From Dysidea avara (lineage: Eukaryota; Porifera; Demospongiae; Dictyoceratida; Dysideidae): a stretch of DNA of 64,000 bases. How positions within the stretch are numbered: the stretch's first letter is position 1; every line of letters starts with the position of its first letter. The notes under the pieces were generated by a model that was not told the origin of the DNA, searched no databases, and saw only the letters and a list, made by a program, of their open reading frames with translations. The stretch lies in assembly GCF_963678975.1 (NCBI RefSeq), contig NC_089274.1, positions 6,374,001 to 6,438,000 of the forward strand, given 5' to 3'. Positions 23,301 through 36,500 of this stretch are shown here, one piece after another. The translations under genes were made by a program, and so were the position numbers.

Positions 23301-25400
23301 TTTCTGGCAGATCACTCGTGCCCATGTTATAACTACGAAATTCGCACACCCAACTGTGCAATATCTTGAGTGAATGAGATATACGCACTGGCTTAATGAG
23401 ATATACGCACTGGCTTAACAAGATATACGCACTGGTACCACTCAAACAAGAGCTACGTCGGTAGCACTCAAACACGAGCTGCATCAGTAGCACTCACACA
23501 TGAGCTACATCGGTAGCACCCACATTCACTAGTACACAAACCTGAGCTACGTTGGTAGCACTCAATATGTCAGTAATACCCAGACATGAGCTGTCAGCAA
23601 CACTCAGTCATGAACTACATCAGTAGTAGCCAGACATCAGCTATGCTGGTAGTACTGAAACCAGGTAAGATGGTACTCAAACATGAGTTATATATCACAA
23701 TGCGAGCTACGTTGGTAGCACTCACACAGGAGCTATGTCAGTAACAATTAAACATGAGCTACGTCAGTAGCACTCAAACATGAGCTATATATGTTGGCTG
23801 AAATGAGGTAAGTTAGTACTCAGACATGAGCCACATATCACAAGGTGAGCTACGTTGGTAGCACTCACACATGAGCTACGTTGGTAGCATCAAACATGAG
23901 CTACGTCGGTAGCACCCAAACATGAGCTACGTCGGTAGCACTCAAACATCAGCTACACCATTAGCACTCAAACATAAGCTACGTCGGTAGCACTCACACA
24001 TGAGCTACGTATGTCGGTAGCACTCACACAAGCTATGTCAGTAGTACTCAAACCTGAGCTACGTCAGTAGCACTCAACAGGTCAGTAACACCCAGATACA
24101 AGCTGTCAGTAACACTCAGACATGAGATACATCGGTAGTAGCCAAACATGAGCTATGCCGGTAGTACTAAAATGAGGTAAGTTTGGACTCAAACATGAGC
24201 TACACATCACAATGTGAGCTACATTGGTAGCACTCACACAGGAGCTATGTCGGTAGAACTCAAATGAGCTATGCCGGTACGGTAGCACTCAAACACAAGC
24301 TACGTCGGTAGCACTCAAACTTGAGCTATGTTGGTAGTACTGATATGAGGTAAGTTGGTACTCGAACACGAGCTACATATCACAACGTGAGATATGGTGG
24401 TAGTACTCACACATGAGCTATGTCGGTAGCACTCAAACATGAGCTACGTTGGGAGCACTCAAACATCAGCTACACCGGTGGCACTTATACATGAGCGGCA
24501 TCAGTAGCACTCACATGAGCTATGTCGGTAGTACTCAAACATGAGCTACGTCAGTAGCACTAAAACATCAGCTACGCCCGCATCATTTAAATATGAGCTA
24601 TGTCGGTAGCACTCACACATGAGCTACGTCGGTAGCACTCACATGAGCTATGCCAGTAGTACTCAAACCCGAGCTATGTCAGTAGCACTCAATATGTCAC
24701 TAATACTCAGACATGAGCTATGTTGGTATTATATTGAAACGAGGTAAGTTGGTACTCAAACATGAGCTACATCTCACAATGTGAGCTATGTTGGTAGCAC
24801 TCACATGTGCTACATCAGTAGCGCTCAAACATGAGCTACATCGGTAGCACTCAGATTTGAGCTACGTTGACAGTACTCAAACACGAGCTACGTCCATAGC
24901 ACTCGAACATGAGCTACGTCCGTAGCACTCAAACACGAGCTACGTCAGTAGCATTCAAACATGAGCTACGTCAGTTGCACTCAAACATGAGCTACATTGG
25001 TATTACCCAGATATGAGCTACGTTGGTAGCTCCCATACATGATCATGAGCTGTGTCGGTAGCACTCAGATGATGGAAGTTGGCAGCACTCAATTATGAGT
25101 GATGTCAATAGCACTCACACACGAGCCATCTCAGTAGCACTCGAACATGAGCTACATTGGTAAACGGGGGCTACATCAGCGCTCAAACAAGGGCTACACT
25201 GGTAGCACTCAAACATGAACTATCTACAAATGAGCTACCTCGGTAGTACTTGTAAGTTGTAACATGAGTTATGTCAGTAGCACGCAAATATGAGCTACAC
25301 ACAAACATGGTCATAAGCTACCTCGGTAGTACTTGTAACATGAGTTATGTCAGTAACACGCGAACATGAGCTACATCAGTAACACTTCTAAGATGAGTAG
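20390..25400. repeat. 5-kb satellite of ~26-bp units with higher-order structure
   Basis: The core unit is about ACATGAGCTACGTCGGTAGC followed by ACTCAA, or ACTCACAG in a 28-bp variant. Each unit contains GCTAC-GTCG-GTAGC, a 5-bp stem with a 4-nt loop. Variation is mainly C/T and A/G at CGTCGG. A diverged spacer (ATCTCATGCATAAGCT through GTAAGTTGGTACTTAAACATG) recurs near 20586, 20988, 21250 and 21612 and in another form through 22.2-24.8 kb, giving higher-order repeats. An unrelated insert with three GAGATATACGCACTGGCTTA-like units lies at about 23370-23435. Unit length is not a multiple of three, so it is not coding. Confidence 0.95.
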
Positions 25401-27155
25401 CACCTGACTGCATCAACCACAGACATGCAAGTTGGGGGCTCATAGTCACACATCAGCAATGTCGATCGATAGCACCTGCCGCATTAAATGGGACAACTAC
25501 ATTGCAATCACACATCTACTATGTGTGTCTGATTGCATCAATTGCAGTAAATATATGACAGCTACTTTGGTAACTCAGTACACTCACACTTCAGCAATGC
25601 TGGTAACACCTGCAGCTGACTGCAGTAAATGTGACACTGCTGGTAGTGCTCTTCAGTCACGTTTGCTACGACATTAGTACCTGGGTGCATCAATCCCAGT
25701 AAAATTAATGTGGATATCACAGTACAGTCACACATGACACATCAGCTACCCAATTATCAATCACAGTCAATGCGACCTGTCATCACACATCTACACGGCA
25801 GCTATATTGCAGGCATCCGCTGTGGTTGAGGTGACTGCTACATCAGCAACACTATACAGTCAACGTCTGTCTACATTAGTGGCAAAAAATTGGGACAGCT
25901 ATACATTATTACCATGCACTGTAACTACAGCCACATATCAGCTATATCGTTAGCACGGGACCAGGTCACAACGAGGTGGCAGAAACATCAGCACAGTAAC
26001 CATACCTCAGCTATGTCATCACCAGACTGCACCATGATCAGCTGCAGTGAACAAGACAGCTAGACCAGTAACATTGTACAGTTTATACTGTTAGCATCAG
26101 ACTATATCAATTACAGAGGAGGTGGCATCAGACCATATCAATTGCAATAAATTTGACAGAAACATCTGGCCTTTCTATGCTGGTCAGTATCAACAACCAT
26201 TACCTAATTGCAGCTCCTAACGGCGCTGCTGGCACGGTTTGCATTGAGGTGGCCAGGTCAACCACGAATAGGTAGACACACGTGCTAACACTTAACGGCG
26301 CCTATCAAAGGTGACAAGACCTCATCTGGGCAACAGGAAAACTAAGCTCAAACAACATGATCATTTTACACTTCAACTAGCCATTTAGTTATAACCCGTA
26401 CTACCCCATTATGGGCTTTCTTTGGGCTATGGAACTCTCACCCAGATAGGCTCGAGTTAGCTGCAGGGGCCAAAAATCCAACATCAAGTCATACAGATTA
26501 CAACAAAGGCTCGAAAAGCAGCTACGCGCCTGTCACCGACCTGCGCTGATAGGGGATCATGTGACACCGGATCACGTGATGAAACAACCTGACCACCTGC
26601 CAAAAATATAAATGTTCATACCACCAACATCAACAACTACAAAACGTGATTCGACAATGTGCTAAGGTTGACTTGTATAATCAGCACCGCCTCTGTAAAG
26701 AACTGTCACGTCATCATACGTTTCCGATTCAGGTAATGTATCGTCATCCCCTTAAGGCCATTTTCCAGGGAAAAGTAAAGGAAACAACTTTCCACGATTC
26801 AATGGTAGGAGCTGACAACTGTGGTAACAAACAAATGAGGGGATACCCCGAGCGTTACGTAAGTAAACATATACCGCATATACCGGTAGCAATACATCGA
26901 AATCATGCCGTGATTGGAGACCGACAATGACATCCGTTGAAGAATTAGTCTCTCGTCAGGGAATTTTTAAATAGAAAGGTAAAGCATTTGGTGTTGTGCT
27001 GAAAGTATTTTGATGTGGGTGCGCATCAAAAAGAAAATTTGAATTTATTCGTCTTTGCCACTAGGTACTAAAATATATAAATATAAATGCCTAATGGTGT
27101 AATTAGTTAACTTGGGCAGCTAGTCTGTTGTTAGATTAGTTTATTGACACATTGA
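25400..27155. other. Decayed satellite flank, no gene recognised
   Basis: From 25.4 to about 26.2 kb words such as ATCAGC, GTAGCACCTG and CACACATC echo the satellite but no longer align in register. From 26.3 to 27.15 kb the sequence is unique. An open frame at 26646-26930 (94 codons) has no recognisable similarity and no codon pattern that convinces me. Confidence 0.4.
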
Positions 27156-27158
27156 TTA

Positions 27159-27504
27159 TGCACCTATCAATGTTATTAGCCCCACTCCCCCCCCCCCCCC
27201 CCCCCAGTCATAGATAGTATATGTAGAGGGAATTTTGCACCCTCTAAAATCTATGAGTACGGTGAGGGTGGGATTTGACCTGGTAGAAAGCCAAATTCCT
27301 CCACCTGGGGGTAACTCTAAGATGTGGTGATATGTTGGCACAAAGCTTCAGTTTTATCTCTGTTTTATCAAGTATCAGAAGTGAGAGCTTTTCAGCGCTT
27401 GTTCAAATTCCCCACCCCTCGGGCACATTTTAAACTTCAAATCCCTTCCTAAAACCCAATGTTGCCAGTTCTGGGGGGAGTGGGGCTTGACATTGATAGG
27501 CACA
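27159..27504. mobile_element. MITE with TTA target duplication (Harbinger-like)
   Basis: Ends TGCACCTATCAATG and, reversed, TGTGCCTATCAATG; the inverted repeat continues through AGCCCCACTCCCCCC. TTA flanks both sides (27156-27158 and 27505-27507). The left TIR contains a C run of about 19 bases. 346 bp, no coding capacity. A 3-bp TWA duplication suggests PIF/Harbinger. Confidence 0.8.
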
Positions 27505-27616
27505 TTAGAAAAATGACTGACTGCAATCAATTATTATCTCTAGGGCCTGAAATCAACCTTGGCTAGTATGGATATTGAATACCCCAGGACTACAGAAAGG
27601 TGCAGTGTAATATACA

Positions 27617-27717
<101 letters not shown>

Positions 27718-27869
27718 GTACAATATAAGGGAAAATTATTGCTCGGACAGAATGGCCAATCAAAAGTAAATTTGATTGGCCATTTCTGAAATTGCATGGC
27801 CATAAGATAGAAGTGTACTATCCTAGTGTGTGAAGCACACTCCGCAATGTGAAGCACAAGCCTTCTAGG

Positions 27870-27895
27870 GGGTCTGGGGCATGCCCCCCCCAGGA
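27870..27895. repeat. G/C-rich hairpin in a dispersed repeat
   Basis: GGGGGTCTGGGGCATGCCCC followed by more C and AGGAAATTTT. Self-complementary around GGCATGCC. I recall the motif recurring in marine invertebrate genomes; here it is a single copy. Confidence 0.5.
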
Positions 27896-28693
27896 AATTT
27901 TTGAAAAAGGATCACTCTGAGATTGAATCTGAGACCAGTTTCAGCTACTTATCACTGAACTTTATGCACATGCATTTTACAGAGAATTAATTGTTTATTA
28001 GTAATACATGTACAAAATTTGTGTTGCTGCTGCATACATACTTTACAAAAAAAACTATTAATCAATGTATTGTACAGCCAGTTTGTTGACTTAGCTAGGC
28101 TAAATGCTTTGTTACAAGTGGTGTTGAGTCAGCACATATTGAATTATCAACTAGCTATTGCTAAAGTTTCTCTTGTGAATAGCAATAGATCAAAACTTAC
28201 TCTCGAACTTTCCGTGTGCAGAACACTTTTATCACGTGTCTTTCATTCCATTTTCTCCAGCCACTACATCTCTACAGATTATAACCACGAAATGGCCATC
28301 TTATATTTAATATCGTACCTCCACTTCGCAAACATTACTTTTTTTCTTCTCTTGGAAGGCGCCACTCGTGTAGTCAGTGTAGTGATCGCTTCTTCACAAC
28401 ATCGACAGTAACCCACAATCGATAATTTGGGTAAATACTAGGTGCAGTGCTCTAGCTTACGCATGCGCATCGAGTCGATGCTTCGACGGGATCGAGACGT
28501 CACGTAGTGATTAAATAGCTTCGGTAAGGAAAGTTAACGATACGACAATAATAACTATAATATTACATGTTATAAAGAATTACAGTTGTAAAAAATTTGA
28601 TTGGCATAAATGGCCAACCAACAGCTACATTGATCGGTCAACAGCATCACTTGGTCGGAAAATGGCCGAGGGCCGACCGTTATATTGTACTCT

Positions 28694-28764
<71 letters not shown>
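28694..28764. repeat. (TG)n microsatellite
   Basis: About 35 uninterrupted TG units; the long Thr-His or Cys-Val open frames over it are artefacts. Confidence 0.97.
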
Positions 28765-28766
<2 letters not shown>

Positions 28767-29933
28767 GCAAGGTGTTGTGATTCCGACAGCCACTGTGCAA
28801 CTACTGTCAAAGTCAGTCAAAATTTTTGATTTTGACGGTTGACTTCTTCGAACTATCACTTTGACAATTTCATTTGTATGTTGATCTCTGTTCTTATGCA
28901 GATTTGATTATTGCCTTGCATTTAAAAATAGACCTTGCTTGACAGATTGGGAAAAAAAAATTCAAAACCATTGTGGAAATTGGTGCATGCCTTACGTTTA
29001 CATTGTTGGTAAATATATTTTGAAGGCACAAAAAAAATGATATGGAGTTGTTGTGGATTTGCATAAGAAATGATTATAGTACACAACAATATAATTACCT
29101 CAAACACTGGAAAAAAAATCACTGGACATATTGAGAACGTCTACCAATTTTCCATAATGGTCAACACTTTCCTACAATAGTTCTAAATGTTTTTCTTGTG
29201 ACTGAATAAGTCTTCTTGTTTTGATACTACCACCATGGCAACCAGAAATCCATGTTCATGTATACAAATTCACATGTGGAAAGTTCTGATATTTTGACCT
29301 GCTCAATGTGTGCAGAATTAAATACAGTATATATATATATATATAGGGAACAATTTACTATAGTAAGAATTGTCTGGAGTCTTGTGAATTGGCATTGTGG
29401 AAATAAAGGTCTGATTCTTTGAGTCTATATAGTTTGAAATGTCAAAAGGTAGCTTCTCTCACATTATGGGAATAGCACATGTTAATGAAATTCCTAATGT
29501 AAAGATCTCAGATGTTAGATTATTAGACATCTGTTTAGTGTATGTATGTATGTGCACATGTTCACTGTGTATGTTGGCCATTCCTTTCATATTTAGTGTA
29601 AGTAGTAGAACATTACTGTGTAAGGAATTGTGTATTGAAAGGCTAATGAAGAGAAACAAGGTTTGTTCAATATTTGTATAATCAGAGCTCTTACTGTCTT
29701 CCACGTATAATCCCTGACTGTGACTATAACTTTTGTTTATATGACTGAACTTTACAAGTACCATATAGTGGGTTATTTTCAAACAGAAAATTTTGTATAA
29801 GATGTAAAATTTGAATTTCGAAGGATTTTAATTTTGAAGAGTGCATATTTCAAAGTCCAGGTGGATTTTAAATAAATGGAAATTTGTGTCACAAATTATG
29901 ATGTTAGAGTGCCAGTACCAAAAACTGACTTAC

Positions 29934-30090
29934 TGATGGAATAATCCTCATCCCTGTGCACTGGAGAGAAGACTGAGGGAGTCTCGAGTGGAGTACATTC
30001 ACTGGCTTGATCGTGCTCATTCGTAGCTAGCTGGCCATACATAGATTCTAGAGCAGACGGCATCAATTCCCATTCTGGATCACCTGTTTT
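29934..30090 (-). other. Candidate orphan coding exon
   Basis: On the minus strand TTTACAG precedes and ATCA|GTAAGT follows a 157-nt open segment that begins KTGDPEWELMPSALESM and ends HRDEDYSIS; its acidic, Ser/Thr-rich composition is unlike its surroundings. No partner exon or family recognised. It lies between two inverted ACCATATAG-tipped sequences (about 29760 and 30283), so capture by a mobile element is possible. Confidence 0.35.
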
Positions 30091-30558
30091 CTGTAAAGTA
30101 ATGATACAGTTTACCCATTATCATCAGTAATTCTGAGCTAAAATTCGAGGAATGCGCAAGCGAATCACTAAAAATTGGACCATTGCTTTCACTTGTAGGA
30201 ATTTATTTTCAAAGAGAAGGGCCTCTTTGAAATATCTGAAAATAGAAACCCTTCAAAATTACCAGCTATATGGTAGATCTACAGTATTTGGAAAATTTCA
30301 ATGGAGGGAAAGTTAGGAATATTATCTTTATCTCATACCCCTATTTGTTTTTTCTGTTTGTAGCCAAACTTTCCCCTCACCAAAGCAAATGTGTTGTTGT
30401 GAAACAATAGCATTAAAGAAGTATTCAATCTTCACCTACTCTGTGTATTTTTTTACAAATTGTGAATGCAATTATCACCTTCATTCAAAATTATTTACAG
30501 CCATTTTGTAGTCCCTAACATAATGCACCAAGCATACTGTAAAATTTTTATTGTGTAG

Positions 30559-33500
30559 GAGCATTCATCTCCATTTAAGACTATCATTGAGATGATTGTT
30601 GGATACTTCATGGTAAGGGGAAGGAAAATGACTGGTGAAGAAACTAAAGTGAAATCAAAATTGAATGAACCTACTCCACCTCAGGAAGGAGACACCATTA
30701 ATAAATTTGGTCTAACTACTAATCAGACTTTGGTTGATAATAAAGTAATCTACTTAACACACACCACTACAAATCATGCACCAAAGTTAGGTGCTGTCTA
30801 TGATAGCTTGTTACAAGAAGAGACTGATAAACCAGTGGCTGTTGAAACCAAATCTGACCAAGGACATAAATCTTTAGAGAAATCTCAAGCAACTAATCCT
30901 AACAACACAATACCTCCAGCCCATCACAGTAGCAGACCCAGGGATATGATGGTGACTCGTACTGCTCAACCAGTTATTGTTACTAGCAGTAAGAGCAAGA
31001 GAACCAAACCAGTACACATCTCACGCAAGGTAAAGAACAGGGTAGAACATACCCCACAATCTCCTGTGAAAGTAGCAACAAGCAATCCAGCAACTAGTGA
31101 ACCTGTTTTGACATTTGGTGAGCCACATACTGAGGACGTTGAGTCAACAGGTGTTCAAAGCCATTACATAGTAAACAAGAGTACAACAGTTGTTCAACAA
31201 GTGAGCCATACTACATAAACATGTTAAGAGTATGTATCATGGGTTGAAAGTGAATAACAAATGTTTTGCACAGTCAATATAAATTGTACATTAAGTTACC
31301 ATCATATGATATTCATTTTCAGCCAGAATAGTAAGTGATATGATTACATTGTGGTGCACCATAATAGTCCAGTCATTTTATGGAAAATAAGGGGTCAACC
31401 TTTAACTAATTGCAACACAAGCTTTCTTAACAGTTCCTAGCACAGAAAATTGTACTCTATAACATATCAAAAGTCCTAAGGAATCCCATGACGGGAAAGT
31501 GACCTTTTAGTGACCTTTTACAGCCAATTTTTGGCAAAAATTGAGAATTTTGCCTATATTTCATCCAAATATCAACCAAATTGGTCAAATGTGGTATCAA
31601 ATGAATGGTCTCACTGAAAGGAACAATGTGATACTTATTTGAAGTCAATAGCTCATTTCGTTCAGAAGTTAGAGCCATTTAACTGATCAAAAAATTGGCC
31701 GCCCACGCACTTAATTAAATTTAAGGTTTTCACTATAGTAGTGTTCTTTTCTTGACTGGAAGCACACTTTAAGCTGTGGTAAAAGACAAAAAATGACAAA
31801 GGAGATTTGTGGCACTTCAGGACTTGACTGTTACCATGGAAACCAGTCTGTACTATTGTTAGCTTGAAGCAGTTACACACTGTATATAGGCCTAACACAC
31901 AGATCCACCAATTATATTGCAAACTGTACAATTTTGAATTTGCTATGCAAAGGTGGCTAGTATATGGGAAGTTCAAATAAAATTTATATAGCACATTTAT
32001 GTCAACAAATCACATTCAGCTGTCAGCAAAATGCTCAGCTTTAAAGGTTTCAGCATATATTAATTATTAGTGTCTAATTATGGCTTCAGTACATGGACAT
32101 GATTGATGTTCTTCGCAAACATATTAGAGCAGAGCGTATTGGTAACTGGGATTTGCATCTTCAAGCTGTTGCAGAAATGCTTCCTTACATGGCAGCCGCA
32201 GGGCACAACAATTACACCAAGTCTTTACATATATACTTACAGCAAATGTCTCATCTCCAAGATGATCACCCGGACCCTGATGTATACCAACACTTTCAGA
32301 ATGGCTTACATGTGATCAGACGTAGTGATCGTTACTGGGCTGGTCTCTCTTCAGATCTTGTCATTGAACAGGTGCTGATGAGGAGCATGAAGACAAATGG
32401 TGGTCTCACAAGAGGACAAGGTATGAACGAACAGCAACGATTAGTTTGGTTACTATCAATGCCAGCATGTGCTGAAGTAAATAGAGCTATGCAAGAACTC
32501 ACTGGGGTGTCTTATGATTCTGGAGATCAGAACAAGGAGATGACACAGGCTAGGCTAACTCGTGATTGGAAGGACACCCCAAATAATTCTTAGTTGCCTT
32601 CAAGAACGAGATCCGTTTTCTACTTTTGACACCAGCCTACGCAGCATCTACTCTGGAGTGCATGCACAGAGCATTATTAATGTTGACAATGCAAGAGAAG
32701 TTGGTAGTGCTATTTTGGATAGAATGAAAGGAACAACAGTTGCTGAGTACACTTTCAAGAAAAGCCATCAAGTTGTTACACTAGGTTACACGTCTGCACT
32801 GAAAATTGAAGGTGTTACAGTTCAGATTGATCCCCAACTTCTCTTCCAACGGTTAACTGTAGCAGCAAATGCAACTAATAGAATTGAAGATGTGTTCAAG
32901 TATGAGCTTTGCAGCTATCCACCAGCATTGTTTGATTCTTCACTAATGCTTAGACAGCCACAGAAAGCTGCACTAAGTAACGCTATTTGGAGTGTTGTGT
33001 CACTAGATAGTCAGGAAATACCTGGAGAGGTCCAATTTGTGCTGGATGGAGGAGCCCTCCTACAACGTGTTCCATGGACACAAGGATCAGCTTATGGGGA
33101 TATTTGTACAATATACACAGATTATGTAGCAAAGAAATATGGAGAAGCTATAGTTGTTTTTGATGGATATCAGAAGTCATCAACAAAAGATATGGCACAC
33201 AAAAGGAGAGCTAAAGGACGATCAGGAGTACCTGTTTCATTTACAGATAGTACTAAACTCAACATGAGAAAAGAAACCTTTTTAGCAAACTGTACAAACA
33301 AGCAGAAGTTCATTATTATGCTTGGGAAGTACTTAGAAAGAAGAAATTGCAAAGTGTATCATAGTCCAAGAGATGCTGATGTAATGATAGTACAGAAAGC
33401 TGTAGAATCAGCCACAGTAACAGACACTGTTCTGGTTGGTGATGACACTGATCTTCTGGTATTGTTATGCTATCATGCCTGCTTAAATTCTCATACCATA

Positions 33501-36500
33501 TTTTTCAAACCTGAGCCAAAAAGAACCACCACCAAGAAACTTCGAGTATGGAACATTAGTGCTGCCAAGAAGAAACTTGGTCCTGAAGTATGTAAAAATC
33601 TTCTTTTCCTTCATGCTATACTTGGATGTGATACTACTTCACAACTGTATGGTATTGGAAAAGGTGCTTCCCTTAAGAAGTTCCGGTCAATTTGAAACTT
33701 TCAAGAGCAAGCAGAAGTATTTTGCACATCATCTGCTACACCGAAAGAAATAATTGCAGCAGGAGAGCAAGCTTTAGTGGCAATGTACAACGGAAAACCA
33801 GGAGAAACATTGGACTGTTTACGCTATAAGTGTTTCTGTGAGAAAGTGGCTACGAATAATACATTTATTCATCCACAAACTCTACCTCCTACTTCCGCAG
33901 CTGCCAAATACCATAGCCTACGTGTGTATTTACAAATACAGGAGTGGAAAGGCTGTGGCAGAGAATTTCAGCCACTTGAATGGGGGTGGAAAGAGTGTGA
34001 TGGGACTCTAATGCCATTGTTCACTGATTTACCACCAGCTCCAGATGACCTACTTAAGATAATAAGATGTAATTGCCACACAGATTGTAGCACTATGAGG
34101 TGCACATGCAAGAAATATAATGTAAAATGTTCTCCTGCATGTGGCAATTGCAAAGGAACAGCTTGTACCAATGTTGATGGTGTGATTCTTGAAGATGATG
34201 ATAATTGATGTAGACTTTGGATTATCCTTACAGAATTTCTTAGGAATTTATGCTGTTTTATATAAGTCATAAGTTTACATTTATATCAGAGCTTATTACG
34301 TACAATCTAAGAAATTGCTATAATATTATTATTTGCTGAAAAATTACCAGTTTATATGTCACAATCATGTTAGCATCAATTCAAACACAAATTTGGTTTC
34401 CATGACAACAGACCAACGCTAAAGGCTTCTTAGTTACCCCTTGCTATCAATCATGTTTATTACCATAATCAAATCATGCATTTCCAATGCTACATCAAAA
34501 CACAGTAGCCAGACAAAATTAATTAAGTGCGTGGGCGGCCAATTTTTTGATCAGTTAAATGGCTCTAACTTCTGAACGAAATGAGCTATTGACTTCAAAT
34601 AAGTATCACATTGTTCCTTTCAGTGAGACCATTCATTTGATACCACATTTGACCAATTTGGTTGATATTTGGATGAAATAGAGGCAAAATTCTCAATTTT
34701 TGCCAAAAATTGGCTGTAAAAGGTCACTAAAAGGTCACTTTCCTGTCATGGGATTCCTTAGGACTTTTGATATGTTATAGAGTACAATTTTCTGTGCTAG
34801 AAACTGTTAAGAAAGCTTGTGTTGCAATTAGTTAAAGGTTAAATCATAAAATGACTGGACTATAAAGACAACCATCAGTTACATCTTTCCCTTACAGTAG
34901 TCACTGCATTACCTACTGTAGTGTATATACAACTGTATGAATGTGTTTGGTGATTACTATAACCACTATGTCCACAATTGATACACACATTATTGAATAT
35001 AACATTATACTGTTAAATATTGTACTCTGCTGCTGCTGATATGTGTGTGGTTTAATCATACCACTTGTGGGTACACACTCCACCACCTTTAGTGGATACA
35101 TAGGACATGTGGGTTACATACACAACACTACACTACACATACAAGTGAGCAAACACAAGTGAGATGTTTTCAGTTGTATCGAGTTTATTCATAATCCCTT
35201 GTGTAAGGTGTACACATCCATAACACTGCTTTACATATATGTGAATACTAGAACTGGGACATTTGGCAGTAAGGAACTTTAGAAAATTAGCCTTCTTTTT
35301 AATGTAACTATTTGTGCAAATAACATATCCTTTTGGCATCAGTAGTTACAGTACATTAAGTAATGGTGGGGGAATTTTGCTTTTCTCAATAAGGTACAAT
35401 GCATGACAAAAACAATGAAAGAGTGTTGCATATTAATTATTTCCCAAAGTGCAGTGCTGCAGAAATTGTTCTCATGAGTATTTACATTATTATAGTGCTA
35501 TGTACCATCTTAAAGTTTTGAACTGTGACTAGTACTATAGGCTGAGAAGTCATCACAGAATACATCATAGTCACTCTTGTACTCTGAACATAAAACTAAA
35601 CACTATAATGTTGATACAGTATATTGTATAATTATAAGCATACTCTCTGTAGCACATCATGGAGTTGTCACTGGAAGATGTTGACGACAATGATGTTCAA
35701 AACTTTTCTACTGTGACCGCAGGTATGGATGGGGTTAAACCATTTTCATTAATGATATCCTGTGTACATCATTATTCACTTCCTCATGTGGCATGCATTC
35801 TTGGAGGTGTTTGCACTGTATAATTTTGTAATGATGACTTAATTTGTACTGTTTACAGCATCCTCGGGACTTTCACGGGAATTACTGACATCATCAGAAG
35901 GAAAGTGATCACAAAAGAAACAGTCAAGCGGCTAAGAAAGTTGTTGTTTGGTTCATCAAGGGGATCTTTCAACGATGAATGGACCAGGCAAAACTTTGTC
36001 TTTTCTTCAGTTCCAGGCTTAGAATATGGTTTAGTCCAGCATAAGGTAATGATAGATACTATAAAGTTGAATACTTTGTGCATTATCATGTAGCACAATG
36101 TTGTTGGGCATCATCAGAGTGTGTATGTATGTATCTATGCTAACATTAATTTTTCTTGTATTTACTTATGCACACTTGTTAACTTATAGGGAGGTCCCTG
36201 TGGAGTACTAGCAACAGTACAGGCCTTTGTTCTGAAGCACCTGATGTTTGAAGGAACTACTTCAATGTGGGTACTACTAGCTTGGTCATGACCATACCTA
36301 TTCAGTATACATGCATGATGCATCACATCCATGTACATACGTAGCCTATAAGAAATTATAGTAAGAGTCAACATATGCCCTTGCCATAGTGCTGCTACCA
36401 TATAGCTTAAATATTTTGAGGGGCAATTTTTTTGAGGTTAAGCAATGTTGCTAAAAAATAGAATTTTCGCGGATTTGCAAACACTCTCAAAATGTATTAG

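Larger units (their letters stand above)
27900..30555. other. Region upstream of the first visible MINDY4 exon
   Basis: Holds a (TG)n run (28694-28764), a CpG-containing stretch with GCATGCGCA near 28460 that resembles an NRF1-type promoter site, and a candidate minus-strand exon at 29934-30090. The missing 5' exon(s) of the MINDY4-like gene should lie here or further upstream, but I could not identify them. Confidence 0.4.

Noticed and set aside
20390..25400. Regular repeat-spacer look, CRISPR-like
   Set aside because: Units are contiguous and homologous along their whole length, with no unique spacers, in a eukaryotic genome with intron-containing genes. This is a satellite.
26646..26930. 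94-codon plus-strand frame
   Set aside because: No recognisable domain, no splice or promoter context, length expected by chance in this much sequence.
28300..28330. Minus-strand start MFAKW followed by GTACGA, reminiscent of a golgin first exon
   Set aside because: No coiled-coil exons found downstream; five residues are not evidence.
28019..28411. 130-codon plus-strand frame
   Set aside because: Hydrophobic, no family, stops just before a CpG-containing region; nothing supports expression.
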